A DNA stretch of 64,000 nucleotides, taken from positions 186,001 through 250,000 of the forward strand of contig JAKSZU010000216.1 of the NCBI GenBank assembly GCA_026018925.1. The letters run 5' to 3'. The notes beneath the pieces were generated by a model that saw nothing but the letters and a program-made list of their open reading frames with translations, did no database searches and was not told where the DNA came from. The first letter of the stretch is position 1. Each line of letters starts with the position of its first letter. Of the stretch, positions 12,960 to 25,147 are shown one piece after another. The position numbers and the translations under genes were made by a program. The stretch is from Tupaia tana. Lineage: Eukaryota; Chordata; Mammalia; Scandentia; Tupaiidae.

Positions 12960-15900
12960 GTGTCTCTGAGGACTCTTTCTCTTTCTGCTCCTCTCTCCTC
13001 ATTTTTTTTGGTAATTTTTCCTTTTTACGATTTTTTTAAAGGTAGAATTTCTCTCTGGTTCTCAGCTCCATCTTTTGTTTTGTTAATAAGCCCTTCTGCT
13101 CCTTTCTCCCAGGCAGGAGAGTTGAGCCATTCTCTGAGAAGATTCCACATGGATACTGGGAACTAGATATTTCAGGGCACAGGCGAAATAAAGATTTTCT
13201 ACTTATAATTCAGCCTCCAGCAAGCAAAGCTAGTGTGGTAGGGAGCCCCTCTGGCCTTCTATCACTGTCTCTGTGTCTCTGAGGTCTCTGTCTCTCTCTG
13301 CTCCTGTCTCATCATTTTTTTCGGTAATTTTTCCTTTTTACGATTTTTTTAAAGGTAGAATTTCTCTCTGGCTCTCAGCTCCACTTTTGTTTTGTTAATA
13401 AGCCCTTCTGCTCCTTTCTCTCCGGCCGGAGAGTTGAGCCATTCTCTGGGAAGATTCCACATGGATACTGGGAACTAGATATTTCAGGGCACAGGCAAAA
13501 TGAAGATTTTCTACTCATAATTCAGCCTCCAGTAAACAAAGCTAGTGTGGTAGGGAGCCCCTCTGGCCTTCTATCCCTGTCTCTGTGTCTCTGAGGTCTC
13601 TGTCTCTCTCTGCTCCTGACTCCTCATTTTTTTTGCTAATTTTTCCATTTTACGATTTTTTAAAGGTAGAATTTCTCTCTGGCTCTCAGCTCCATCTTTT
13701 CTTTTTTAATAAGCCCTTCTGTTCCTTTCTCCCGGGCAGGAGAGTTGAGCCATTCTCTGAGAAGATTCCACATGGATACTGGGAACTAGATATTTCAGGG
13801 CACAGGCGTAATGAAGATTTTCTACTCATAATTCAGCCTCCAGCAAGCAAAGCTAGTGTGGTAGGGAGCCCCACTGGCCTTCTATCCCTGTCTCTGTGTC
13901 TCTGAGGTCTCTGTCTCTCTCTGCTCCTGACTCATCAAATTTTTTGGTAATTTTTCCTTTTAACGATTTTTTTAAAGGTAGAATTTCTCTCTGGCTCTCA
14001 GCTCCATCTTTTGTTTTGTTAATAAGCCCTTCTGCTCCTTTCTCCCAGGCAGGAGAGTTGAGCCATTCTCTTAGAAGATTCCACATGGAAACTGGGAACT
14101 AGATATTTCAGGGCACAAGCGAAATGAAGATTTTCTACTCATAATTCAGCCTCCAGCAAGCAAAGCTAGTGTGGTATGGAGCACCTCTGGCCTTCTATCC
14201 CTGTATCTGTGTCTCTGAGGTCTCTGTCTCTCTCTGCTCCTTTTTCCTCATTTTTTTTGGTAATTTTTCCTTTTTACGATTTTTTTAAAGGTAGAATTTC
14301 TCTCTGGCTCTCAGCTCCATCTTTTGTTTTGTTAATAAGCCCTTCTGCTCCTTTCTCCCAGGCAGGAGAGTTGAGCCATTCTCTGAGAAGATTCCACATG
14401 GATACTGGGAACAAGATATTTCTGGGCACAGGCGAAATGAAGATTTTCTACTCATAATTCAGCCTACAGCAAGCAAAGCTAGTGTGGTAGGGAGCCCCTC
14501 TGGCCTTCTATTCCTGTCTCTGTGTCTCTGAGGTCTCTGTATCTCTCTTCCTGTATCCTCATTTTTTTTTTGGTAATTTTTCCTTTTTACGATTTTTTAA
14601 AAGGTAGAATTTCTCTCTGGCTCTCAGCTCCATCTTTTGTTTTGTTAATAAGCCCTTCTGCCCCTTTCTCCCAGGCAGGAGAGTTGAGCCATTCTCTGAG
14701 AAGTTTCCACATGGATACTGGGAACAAGATATTTCAGGGAACAGGCAAAATGAAGATTTTCTACTCATAATTCAGCCTCCAGCAAGCAAAGCTAGTGTGG
14801 TAGGGAGCCCCTCTGGCCTTCTATCGCTGTCTCTGTGTCTCTGAGGTCTCTGTCTCTCTCTGCTCCTGTCTCTTCATTTTTTTGGTAATTTTTCCTTTTT
14901 CGATTTTTTTAAAGGTAGAATTTCTCTCTGGCTCTCAGCTCCATCTTTTCTTTTGTTAATAAGCCCTTCTGCTCCTTTCTCCCCGGCAGGAGAGTTGAGC
15001 CATTCTCTGAGTAGATTCCACATGGATACTGGGAACTAGGTATTTCAGGGCACAGGCAAAATGAAGATTTTCTACTCATAATTCAGCCTCCAGCAAGCAA
15101 AGCTAGTGTGGTAGGGAGCCCCTCTGGCCTTCTATCCCTGTATCTGTGTCTCTGAGGTCTCTGTCCCTCTCTACTCCTGTCTCCTCATTTTTTTTTGGTA
15201 ATTTTTATTTTTAGGATTTTTTTAAAGGTAGAATTTCTCTCTGGCTCTCAGCTCCATCTTTTGTTTTGTTAATAAGCCCTTCTGCTCCTTTCTCCCAGGC
15301 AGGAGAGTTGAGCCATTCTCTGAGAAGATTCCACATGGATACTGGGAACTAGATATTTCAGGGCACAGGCGAAATGAAGATTTTCTACTCATAATTCAGC
15401 CTCCAGCAAGCAAAGCTTGTATGGTAGGGAGCCCCTCTGGCCTTCTATCACTGTCTCTGTGTCTCTGAGGTCTCTGTCTCTCTCTGCTCCTGTCTCTTCA
15501 TTTTTTTTGGTAATTTTTCCTTTTTACGATTTTTTTAAAGGTAGAATTTTTCTCTGGCTCTCAGCTCCATCTTTTGTTTTGTTAATAAACCCTTCTGCTC
15601 CTTTCTCCCAGGCAGGAGAGTTGAGCCATTCTCTGAGAAGATTCCACATGGATACTGGGAACAAGATATTTCAGGGCACAGGCGAAATGAAGATTTTCTA
15701 CTCATAATTCAGCCTCCAGCAAGCAAAGCTAGTGTGGTAGGGAGCTCCTCTGGCCTTCTATCCCTGTCTCTGTGTCTCTGAGGTCTCTGTCTCTCTCTGC
15801 TCCTGTCTCCTCAATTTTTTTGGTAATTTTTCATTTTTACGATTTTTTTAAAGGTAGAATTTCTCTCTGGCTCTCAGCTCCATCTTTTGTTTTCTTAATA

Positions 15901-16710
15901 AGCCCTTCTGCTCCTTTCTCCCAGGCAGGAGAGTTGAGCCATTCTCTGAGAAGATTCCACATGGATACTGGGAAATAGATATTTCAGGGCACAGGCGAAA
16001 TGAAGATTTTCTACTCATAATTCAGCCTCCAGCAAGCAAAGCTAGTGTGGTAGGGAGCCCCTCTGGCCTTCTATCCCTTTCTCTGTGTCTCTGAGGTCTC
16101 TGTCTCTCTCTGCTCCTGTCTCCTCAATTTTTTTGGTAATTTTTCCTTTTTACGATTTTTTTAAAGGTAGAATTTCTCTCTGGCCCTCAGCTCCATCTTT
16201 TGTTTTGTTAATAAGCCCTTCTGCTCCTTTCTCCCATGCAGGAGAGTTGAGCCATTCTCTGAGAAGATTCCACATGGATACTGGGAACTAGATATTTCAG
16301 GGCACAGGCGAAATGAAGATTTTCTACTTATAATTCAGCCTCCAGCAAGCAAAGCTAGCGTGGTAGGGAGCCCCTCTGGCCTTCTATCCCTGTCTCTGTG
16401 TCTCTGAGGTCTCTGTCTCTCTCTGCTCCTGTCTCCTCATTTTTTTTGGTAATTTTTCCTTTTTACGATTTTTTTAAAGGTCGAATTTCTCTCTGACTCT
16501 CAGCTCCATCTTTTGTTTTGTTAATAAGCCCTTCTGCTCCTTTCTCCCCGGCAGGAGAGTTGAGCCATTCTCTGAGAAGTTTCCACATGGATACTGGGAA
16601 CTAGATATTTCAGGGCACAGGCGAAATGAAGATTTTCTACTCATAATTCAGCCTCCAACAAACAAAGCTAGTGTGGTAGGGAGCCCCTCTGGCCTTCTAT
16701 CCCTGTCTCT
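12960..16710 (+). repeat. 12-monomer segment, copy 1 (4.69-kb duplication)
   Basis: Unit starts are 12960, 13273, 13585, 13896, 14209, 14522, 14835, 15146, 15459, 15772, 16085 and 16398. Every unit has a counterpart 4689-4690 bp downstream carrying the same private variants: gactctttctctttctg (12960), ctccactttt plus ccggccgg (13273), tttcttttttaataag (13585), actcatcaaat (13896), ggtatggagcacc (14209), ggccctcagc with ccatgcag (16085), and ccaacaaac (16398). Conceptual translations of several units are identical between copies, so the duplication is young. Confidence 0.95.
13418..13433. other. Perfect 16-bp palindrome CTCTCCGGCCGGAGAG
   Basis: The usual ctcccaggcaggagag at this position is replaced by a self-complementary 16-mer that adds two CpGs and destroys the splice-acceptor-like cag. 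The same palindrome occurs at 18108-18123, 26543-26558, 45315-45330 and 49687-49702, always in units of the same type. Related imperfect forms (ccccggccgg, ccggccgta) occur in neighbouring unit types. It has presumably been spread by block duplication. Confidence 0.9.
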
Positions 16711-17649
16711 GTGTCTCTGAGGTCTCTGTCTCTCTCTGCTCCTTACTCCTCATTTTTTTTTGCTAATTTTTCCATTTTACGATTTTTTTAAAGGTAGAAT
16801 TTCTCTCTGGCTCTCAGCTCCATCTTTTGTTTTGTTAATAAGCCCTTCTGCTCCTTTCTCCCAGGCAGGAGAGTTGAGCCATTCTCTGAGAAGATTCCAC
16901 ATGAATACTGGGAACTAGATATTTCAGGGCACAGGCGAAATGAAGATTTTCTACTCATAATTCAGCCTCCAGCAAGCAAAGCTACTGTGGTAGGGAGCCC
17001 CTCTGGCCTTCTATCCCTGTCTCTGTGTCTCTGAGGACTCTTTCTCTTTCTGCTCCTCTCTCCTCATTTTTTTTGGTAATTTTTCCTTTTTACGATTTTT
17101 TTAAAGGTAGAATTTCTCTCTGGTTCTCAGCTCCATCTTTTGTTTTGTTAATAAGCCCTTCTGCTCCTTTCTCCCAGGCAGGAGAGTTGAGCCATTCTCT
17201 GAGAAGATTCCACATGGATACTGGGAACTAGATATTTCAGGGCACAGGCGAAATAAAGATTTTCTACTTATAATTCAGCCTCCAGCAAGCAAAGCTAGTG
17301 TGGTAGGGAGCCCCTCTGGCCTTCTATCACTGTCTCTGTGTCTCTGAGGTCTCTGTCTCTCTCTGCTCCTGTCTCATCATTTTTTTCGGTAATTTTTCCT
17401 TTTTACGATTTTTTTAAAGGTAGAATTTCTCTCTGGCTCTCAGCTCCACTTTTGTTTTGTTAATAAGCCCTTCTGCTCCTTTCTCCCAGGCAGGAGAGTT
17501 GAGCCATTCTCTGAGAAGATTCCACATGGATACTGGGAACTAGATATTTCAGGGCACAGGCGAAATGAAGATTTTCTACTCATAATTCAGCCTCCAGCAA
17601 GCAAAGCTAGTGTGGTAGGGAGCCCCTCTGGCCTTCTATCCCTGTCTCT
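16711..17649 (+). repeat. Three-monomer linker between the 4.69-kb copies
   Basis: Unit starts are 16711, 17025 and 17338. They match 12647, 12960 and the first half of 13273 at a 13-monomer shift (4064-4065 bp). Unit 17025 also matches 17650, two monomers on. The third unit is a chimera, annotated separately. The linker is where the array steps back to the 12960-type unit to begin the second copy. Confidence 0.9.
17338..17649 (+). repeat. Chimeric junction monomer
   Basis: The 5' part carries the marks of unit 13273: tatcactgtc, ctcatcattttttt, and the two-base deletion in ctccactttt. The 3' part carries tctcccaggcagg and ccagcaagcaaag, as in 12647, and lacks the tccggccgg, ctctgggaag and agtaaacaaag marks of 13273. 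The switch lies between about 17452 and 17486, a stretch identical in both parents. This is the structure expected if misaligned arrays recombined and thereby duplicated everything from the 12960-type unit onward. Confidence 0.85.
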
Positions 17650-20600
17650 GTGTCTCTGAGGACTCTTTCTCTTTCTGCTCCTCTCTCCTCATTTTTTTTG
17701 GTAATTTTTCCTTTTTACGATTTTTTTAAAGGTAGAATTTCTCTCTGGTTCTCAGCTCCATCTTTTGTTTTGTTAATAAGCCCTTCTGCTCCTTTCTCCC
17801 AGGCAGGAGAGTTGAGCCATTCTCTGAGAAGATTCCACATGGATACTGGGAACTAGATATTTCAGGGCACAGGCGAAATAAAGATTTTCTACTTATAATT
17901 CAGCCTCCAGCAAGCAAAGCTAGTGTGGTAGGGAGCCCCTCTGGCCTTCTATCACTGTCTCTGTGTCTCTGAGGTCTCTGTCTCTCTCTGCTCCTGTCTC
18001 ATCATTTTTTTCGGTAATTTTTCCTTTTTACGATTTTTTTAAAGGTAGAATTTCTCTCTGGCTCTCAGCTCCACTTTTGTTTTGTTAATAAGCCCTTCTG
18101 CTCCTTTCTCTCCGGCCGGAGAGTTGAGCCATTCTCTGGGAAGATTCCACATGGATACTGGGAACTAGATATTTCAGGGCACAGGCGAAATGAAGATTTT
18201 CTACTCATAATTCAGCCTCCAGTAAACAAAGCTAGTGTGGTAGGGAGCCCCTCTGGCCTTCTATCCCTGTCTCTGTGTCTCTGAGGTCTCTGTCTCTCTC
18301 TGCTCCTGACTCCTCATTTTTTTTGCTAATTTTTCCATTTTACGATTTTTTAAAGGTAGAATTTCTCTCTGGCTCTCAGCTCCATCTTTTCTTTTTTAAT
18401 AAGCCCTTCTGTTCCTTTCTCCCGGGCAGGAGAGTTGAGCCATTCTCTGAGAAGATTCCACATGGATACTGGGAACTAGATATTTCAGGGCACAGGCGTA
18501 ATGAAGATTTTCTACTCATAATTCAGCCTCCAGCAAGCAAAGCTAGTGTGGTAGGGAGCCCCACTGGCCTTCTATCCCTGTCTCTGTGTCTCTGAGGTCT
18601 CTGTCTCTCTCTGCTCCTGACTCATCAAATTTTTTGGTAATTTTTCCTTTTAACGATTTTTTTAAAGGTAGAATTTCTCTCTGGCTCTCAGCTCCATCTT
18701 TTGTTTTGTTAATAAGCCCTTCTGCTCCTTTCTCCCAGGCAGGAGAGTTGAGCCATTCTCTTAGAAGATTCCACATGGAAACTGGGAACTAGATATTTCA
18801 GGGCACAAGCGAAATGAAGATTTTCTACTCATAATTCAGCCTCCAGCAAGCAAAGCTAGTGTGGTATGGAGCACCTCTGGCCTTCTATCCCTGTATCTGT
18901 GTCTCTGAGGTCTCTGTCTCTCTCTGCTCCTTTTTCCTCATTTTTTTGGTAATTTTTCCTTTTTACGATTTTTTTAAAGGTAGAATTTCTCTCTGGCTCT
19001 CAGCTCCATCTTTTGTTTTGTTAATAAGCCCTTCTGCTCCTTTCTCCCAGGCAGGAGAGTTGAGCCATTCTCTGAGAAGATTCCACATGGATACTGGGAA
19101 CAAGATATTTCTGGGCACAGGCGAAATGAAGATTTTCTACTCATAATTCAGCCTACAGCAAGCAAAGCTAGTGTGGTAGGGAGCCCCTCTGGCCTTCTAT
19201 TCCTGTCTCTGTGTCTCTGAGGTCTCTGTATCTCTCTTCCTGTATCCTCATTTTTTTTTTGGTAATTTTTCCTTTTTACGATTTTTTAAAAGGTAGAATT
19301 TCTCTCTGGCTCTCAGCTCCATCTTTTGTTTTGTTAATAAGCCCTTCTGCCCCTTTCTCCCAGGCAGGAGAGTTGAGCCATTCTCTGAGAAGTTTCCACA
19401 TGGATACTGGGAACAAGATATTTCAGGGAACAGGCAAAATGAAGATTTTCTACTCATAATTCAGCCTCCAGCAAGCAAAGCTAGTGTGGTAGGGAGCCCC
19501 TCTGGCCTTCTATCGCTGTCTCTGTGTCTCTGAGGTCTCTGTCTCTCTCTGCTCCTGTCTCTTCATTTTTTTGGTAATTTTTCCTTTTTCGATTTTTTTA
19601 AAGGTAGAATTTCTCTCTGGCTCTCAGCTCCATCTTTTCTTTTGTTAATAAGCCCTTCTGCTCCTTTCTCCCCGGCAGGAGAGTTGAGCCATTCTCTGAG
19701 TAGATTCCACATGGATACTGGGAACTAGGTATTTCAGGGCACAGGCAAAATGAAGATTTTCTACTCATAATTCAGCCTCCAGCAAGCAAAGCTAGTGTGG
19801 TAGGGAGCCCCTCTGGCCTTCTATCCCTGTATCTGTGTCTCTGAGGTCTCTGTCCCTCTCTACTCCTGTCTCCTCATTTTTTTTTGGTAATTTTTATTTT
19901 TAGGATTTTTTTAAAGGTAGAATTTCTCTCTGGCTCTCAGCTCCATCTTTTGTTTTGTTAATAAGCCCTTCTGCTCCTTTCTCCCAGGCAGGAGAGTTGA
20001 GCCATTCTCTGAGAAGATTCCACATGGATACTGGGAACTAGATATTTCAGGGCACAGGCGAAATGAAGATTTTCTACTCATAATTAAGCCTCCAGCAAGC
20101 AAAGCTTGTATGGTAGGGAGCCCCTCTGGCCTTCTATCACTGTCTCTGTGTCTCTGAGGTCTCTGTCTCTCTCTGCTCCTGTCTCTTCATTTTTTTTGGT
20201 AATTTTTCCTTTTTACGATTTTTTTAAAGGTAGAATTTTTCTCTGGCTCTCAGCTCCATCTTTTGTTTTGTTAATAAACCCTTCTGCTCCTTTCTCCCAG
20301 GCAGGAGAGTTGAGCCATTCTCTGAGAAGATTCCACATGGATACTGGGAACAAGATATTTCAGGGCACAGGCGAAATGAAGATTTTCTACTCATAATTCA
20401 GCCTCCAGCAAGCAAAGCTAGTGTGGTAGGGAGCTCCTCTGGCCTTCTATCCCTGTCTCTGTGTCTCTGAGGTCTCTGTCTCTCTCTGCTCCTGTCTCCT
20501 CAATTTTTTTGGTAATTTTTCATTTTTACGATTTTTTTAAAGGTAGAATTTCTCTCTGGCTCTCAGCTCCATCTTTTGTTTTCTTAATAAGCCCTTCTGC

Positions 20601-21399
20601 TCCTTTCTCCCAGGCAGGAGAGTTGAGCCATTCTCTGAGAAGATTCCACATGGATACTGGGAAATAGATATTTCAGGGCACAGGCGAAATGAAGATTTTC
20701 TACTCATAATTCAGCCTCCAGCAAGCAAAGCTAGTGTGGTAGGGAGCCCCTCTGGCCTTCTATCCCTTTCTCTGTGTCTCTGAGGTCTCTGTCTCTCTCT
20801 GCTCCTGTCTCCTCAATTTTTTTGGTAATTTTTCCTTTTTACGATTTTTTTAAAGGTAGAATTTCTCTCTGGCCCTCAGCTCCATCTTTTGTTTTGTTAA
20901 TAAGCCCTTCTGCTCCTTTCTCCCATGCAGGAGAGTTGAGCCATTCTCTGAGAAGATTCCACATGGATACTGGGAACTAGATATTTCAGGGCACAGGCGA
21001 AATGAAGATTTTCTACTTATAATTCAGCCTCCAGCAAGCAAAGCTAGCGTGGTAGGGAGCCCCTCTGGCCTTCTATCCCTGTCTCTGTGTCTCTGAGGTC
21101 TCTGTCTCTCTCTGCTCCTGTCTCCTCATTTTTTTTGGTAATTTTTCCTTTTTACGATTTTTTTAAAGGTCGAATTTCTCTCTGACTCTCAGCTCCATCT
21201 TTTGTTTTGTTAATAAGCCCTTCTGCTCCTTTCTCCCCGGCAGGAGAGTTGAGCCATTCTCTGAGAAGTTTCCACATGGATACTGGGAACTAGATATTTC
21301 AGGGCACAGGCGAAATGAAGATTTTCTACTCATAATTCAGCCTCCAACAAACAAAGCTAGTGTGGTAGGGAGCCCCTCTGGCCTTCTATCCCTGTCTCT
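17650..21399 (+). repeat. 12-monomer segment, copy 2 (4.69-kb duplication)
   Basis: Unit starts are 17650, 17963, 18275, 18586, 18899, 19211, 19524, 19835, 20148, 20461, 20774 and 21087. It reproduces 12960-16710. Differences are few; for example 18181 has acaggcgaaatg where the first copy has acaggcaaaatg, and unit 18899 has one T fewer in its T run. Correspondence ends about ten bases into the unit at 21400, where ctgaggtctctg of 16711 is replaced by ctgagttctctg. Confidence 0.95.
18108..18123. other. Palindrome CTCTCCGGCCGGAGAG, copy in unit 17963
   Basis: Identical to the palindrome at 13418-13433 and carried by the second copy of the 4.69-kb duplication. Confidence 0.9.
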
Positions 21400-23272
21400 G
21401 TGTCTCTGAGTTCTCTGTCTCTCTCTGCTCCTGACTAATCAAATTTTTTGGTAATTTTTCCTTTTAACGATTTTTTTAAAGGTAGAATTTCTCTCTGGCT
21501 CTCAGCTCCATCTTTTGTTTTGTTAATAAGCCCTTCTGCTCCTTTCTCCCAGGCAGGAGAGTTGAGCCATTCTCTTAGAAGATTCCACATGGAAACTGGG
21601 AACTAGATATTTCAGGGCACAAGCGAAATGAAGATTTTCTACTCATAATTCAGCCTCCAGCAAGCAAAGCTAGTGTGGTATGGAGCACCTCTGGCCTTCT
21701 ATCCCTGTATCTGTGTCTCTGAGGTCTCTGTCTCTCTCTGCTCCTTTTTCCTCATTTTTTTGGTAATTTTTCCTTTTTACGATTTTTTTAAAGGTAGAAT
21801 TTCTCTCTGGCTCTCAGCTCCATCTTTGGTATTGTTAATAAGCACTTCTGTTCCTTTCTCCTAGGCAGGAGATTTGACCCATTCTCTGAGAAGATTCCAC
21901 ATGGATACTGGGAACTAGAAAATTTAGGGCACAGGCCAAATGAAGATTTTCTACTCATAATTCAGCCTCCAGCAAGCAAAGCTAGTTGGTAGGGAGCCCC
22001 TCTGGCCTTCTATCCCTGTCTCTGTGTCTCTGAGGTCTCTGTCTCTCTGTGCTCCTGTCTCCTCATTTTTTTTTGGTAATTTTTCGTTTTTACGATTTTT
22101 TTAAAGGTAGAATTTCTCTCTGGCTCTCAGCTCCATCTTTTGTTTTGTTAATAAGCCCTTCTGCTCCTTTCTCCCAAGCAGGAGAGTTGAGCCATTCTCT
22201 GAGAAGATTCCTCATGGATACTGGGAACTAGATATTTCAGGGCACAGGCGAAATGAAGATTTTCTACTCATAATTCAGCCTCCAGCAAGCAAAGCTAGTG
22301 TGGTAGGGAGCCCCTCTGGCCTTCTAACCCTGTCTTTGTGTCTCTGAGGTCTCTGTCTCTCTCTGCTCCTCTCCTCATTTTTTTTGGTAATTTTTCCTTT
22401 TTACGATTTTTTTAAAGGTAAAATTTCTCTCTGGCTCTCAGCTCCATCTTTTGTTTTGTTAATAAGCCCTTCGGCTCCTTTCTCCCAGGCAGGAGAGTTG
22501 AGCCATTCTCTGAGAAGATTCCTCATGGATACTGGGAACTAGATATTTCAGGGCACAGGAGAAATGAAGATTTTCTACTCATAATTCAGCCTCCAGCAAG
22601 CAAAGCTAGTGTGGTAGGGAGCCCCTCTGGCCTTCTATCCCTGTCTCTGTGTCTCTGAGGTCTCTGTCTCTCTCTGCTCCTGTCTCCTCATTTTTTTTGG
22701 TAATTTTTCCTTTATACGATTTTTTTAAAGGTAGAATTTCTCTCTGGCTCTCAGCTCCATCTTTTGTTTTGTTAATAAGCCCTTCTGCTCCTTTCTCCCA
22801 GGCAGGAGAGGTGAGCCATTCTCTGAGAAGATTCCACATGGTTACTGGGAACTAGATATTTCAGAGCACAGGCGAAATGAAGATTTTCTACTCATAATTC
22901 AGCCCCCAGCAAGCAAAGCTAGTGTGGTAGGGAGCCCCTCTGGCCTTCTATCCCTGTCTCTGTGTCTCTGAGTTCTCTGTCTCTCTCTGCTCCTCTCCTC
23001 ATTTTTTTTGGTAATTTTTCCTTTTTACGATTTTTTTAAAGGTAGAATTTCTCTCTGGCTCTCAGGTTCATCTTTTGTTTTCTTAATAAGCCCTTCTGCT
23101 CCTTTCTCCCAGGCAGGAGAGTTGAGCCATTCTCTGAGAAGTTTCCACATGGATACTGGGAACTAGATATTTCAGGGCACAGGCGAAATGAAGATTTTCT
23201 ACTCATAATTCAGCCTCCAGCAAGCAAAGCTAGTGTGGTAGGGAGCCCCTCTGGCCTTCTATCCCTGTCTCT
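21400..23272 (+). repeat. Transitional block, six monomers
   Basis: Unit starts are 21400, 21713, 22024, 22338, 22649 and 22962. The first three share type and order with 27020-27957 and with later copies of that module: ctcttagaag, then the divergent ctttggtattgttaat with gttgaccc-like (here gatttgaccc) and agaaaatttaggg, then ctctctgtgctcctg. Units 22338 and 22962 share the short gctcctctcctcat form, 624 bp apart. Unit 22649 shares ctttatacg with 11087. Confidence 0.85.
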
Positions 23273-25147
23273 GTGTCTCTGAGGTCTCTGTCCCTCTCTT
23301 CTCCTGTCTCCTCATTTTTTTTGGTAATTTTTCCTTTTTACGATTTTTTTAAAGGTAGAATTTCTCTCTGGCTCTCAGCTCCATCTTTTGTATTGTTAAT
23401 AAGCACTTCTGCTCCTTTCTCCCAGGCAGGAGAGTTGACCCATTCTCTGAGAAGATTCCACATGGATACTGGGAACAAGATATTTCAGGGCACAGGCGAA
23501 ATGAAGATTTTCTACTCATAATTCAGCCTCCTGCATGCAAAGGTAGTTGGTAGGGAGCCCCTCTGGCCTTCTATCCCTGTCTCTGTGTCTCTGAGGTCTC
23601 TGTCTCTCTCTGCCCCTGTCTCCTCATTTTTTCTTGGTAATTTTTCCTTTTTACAATTTTTTTAAAGGTAGAATTTCTCTCTGGCTCTCAGCTCCAGCTT
23701 TTGTTTTGTTAATAAGCCCTTCTGCTCCTTTCTCCCAGGCAGGAGAGTTGAGCCATTCTCTGAGAAGTTTCCACATGGATACTGGGAACAAGATATTTCA
23801 GGGCACAGGCGAAATGAAGATTTTCTACTCATAATTCAGCCTCCAGCAAGCAAAGCTAGTGTGGTAGGGAGCCCCTCTGGCCTTCTATCGCTGTCTCTGT
23901 GTCTCTGAGGTCTCTTTCTCTCTCTGCTCCTGTCTCTTCATTTTTTTGGTAATTTTTCCTTTTTACGATTTTTTTAAAGGTAGAATTTCTCTCTGGCTCT
24001 CAGCTCCATCTTTTGTATTGTTAATAAGCTCTTCTGCTCCTTTCTCCCAGGCAGGAGAGTTGACCCATTCTCTGAGAAGATTCCACATGGATACTGGGAA
24101 CAAGATATTTCAGGGCACAGGCGAAATGAAGATTTTCTACTCATAATTCAGCCTCCTGCATGCAAAGGTAGTTGGTAGGGAGCTCCTCTGGCCTTCTATC
24201 CCTGTCTCTGTGTCTCTGAGGTCTCTGTCTCTCTCTGCCCCTGTCTCCTCATTTTTTCTTGGTAATTTTTCCTTTTTACAATTTTTTTAAAGGTAGAATT
24301 TCTCTCTGGCTCTCAGCTCCATCTTTTGTTTTGTTAATAAGCCCTTCTGCTCCTTTCTCCCAGGCAGGAGAGTTGAGCCATTCTCTGAGAAGTTTCCACA
24401 TGGATACTGGGAACAAGATATTTCAGGGCACAGGCGAAATGAAGATTTTCTACTCATAATTCAGCCTCCAGCAAGCAAAGCTAGTGTGGTAGGGAGCCCC
24501 TCTGGCCTTCTATCGCTGTCTCTGTGTCTCTGAGGTCTCTTTCTCTCTCTGCTCCTGTCTCTTCATTTTTTTGGTAATTTTTCCTTTTTACGATTTTTTT
24601 AAAGGTAGAATTTCTCTCTGGCTCTCAGCTCCATCTTTTTTTTTGTTAATAAGCCCTTCTGCTCCTTTCTCCCAGGCAGGAGAGTTGAGCCATTCTCTGA
24701 GAAGTTTCCACATGGATACTGGGAACTAGATATTTCAGGGCACAGGCGAAATGAAGATTTTCTACTCATAATTCAGCCTCCAGCAAGGAAAGCTAGTGTG
24801 GTAGGGAGCCCCTCTGGCCTTCTATCCCTGTCTCTGTGTCTCTGAGGTCTCTGTCTCTCTCTGCTCCTGTCTCCTCCTTTTTTTTGGTAATTTTTCCTTT
24901 TTACGATTTTTTAAAGGTAGAATTTCTCTCTGGCTCTCAGCTCCATCTTTTGTTTTCTTAATAAGCCCTTCTGCTCCTTTCTCCCAGGCAGGAGAGTTGA
25001 GCCATTCTCTGAGAAGATTCCACATGGATACTGGGAACTAGGTATTTCAGGGCACAGGCGAAATGAAGATTTTCTACTCATAATTCAGCCTCCAGCAAGC
25101 AAAGCTAGTGTGGTAGGGAGCCCCTCTGGCCTTCTATCCCTATCTCT
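23273..25147 (+). repeat. Two-monomer tandem duplication and flanks
   Basis: Unit starts are 23273, 23585, 23899, 24210, 24524 and 24836. Units 23585 and 24210 share ttttttcttgg and tttttacaattttt. Units 23899 and 24524 share tatcgctgtc with gtctctttctc. The spacing is 625 bp, a dimer. Units 23273 and 23899 share the 3' marks gttgacccattc and ctcctgcatgcaaagg, which places the duplicated dimer from roughly the 3' half of 23273 to the 3' half of 23899. Translations of 23634-23834 and 24259-24459 differ at one residue. Confidence 0.9.
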
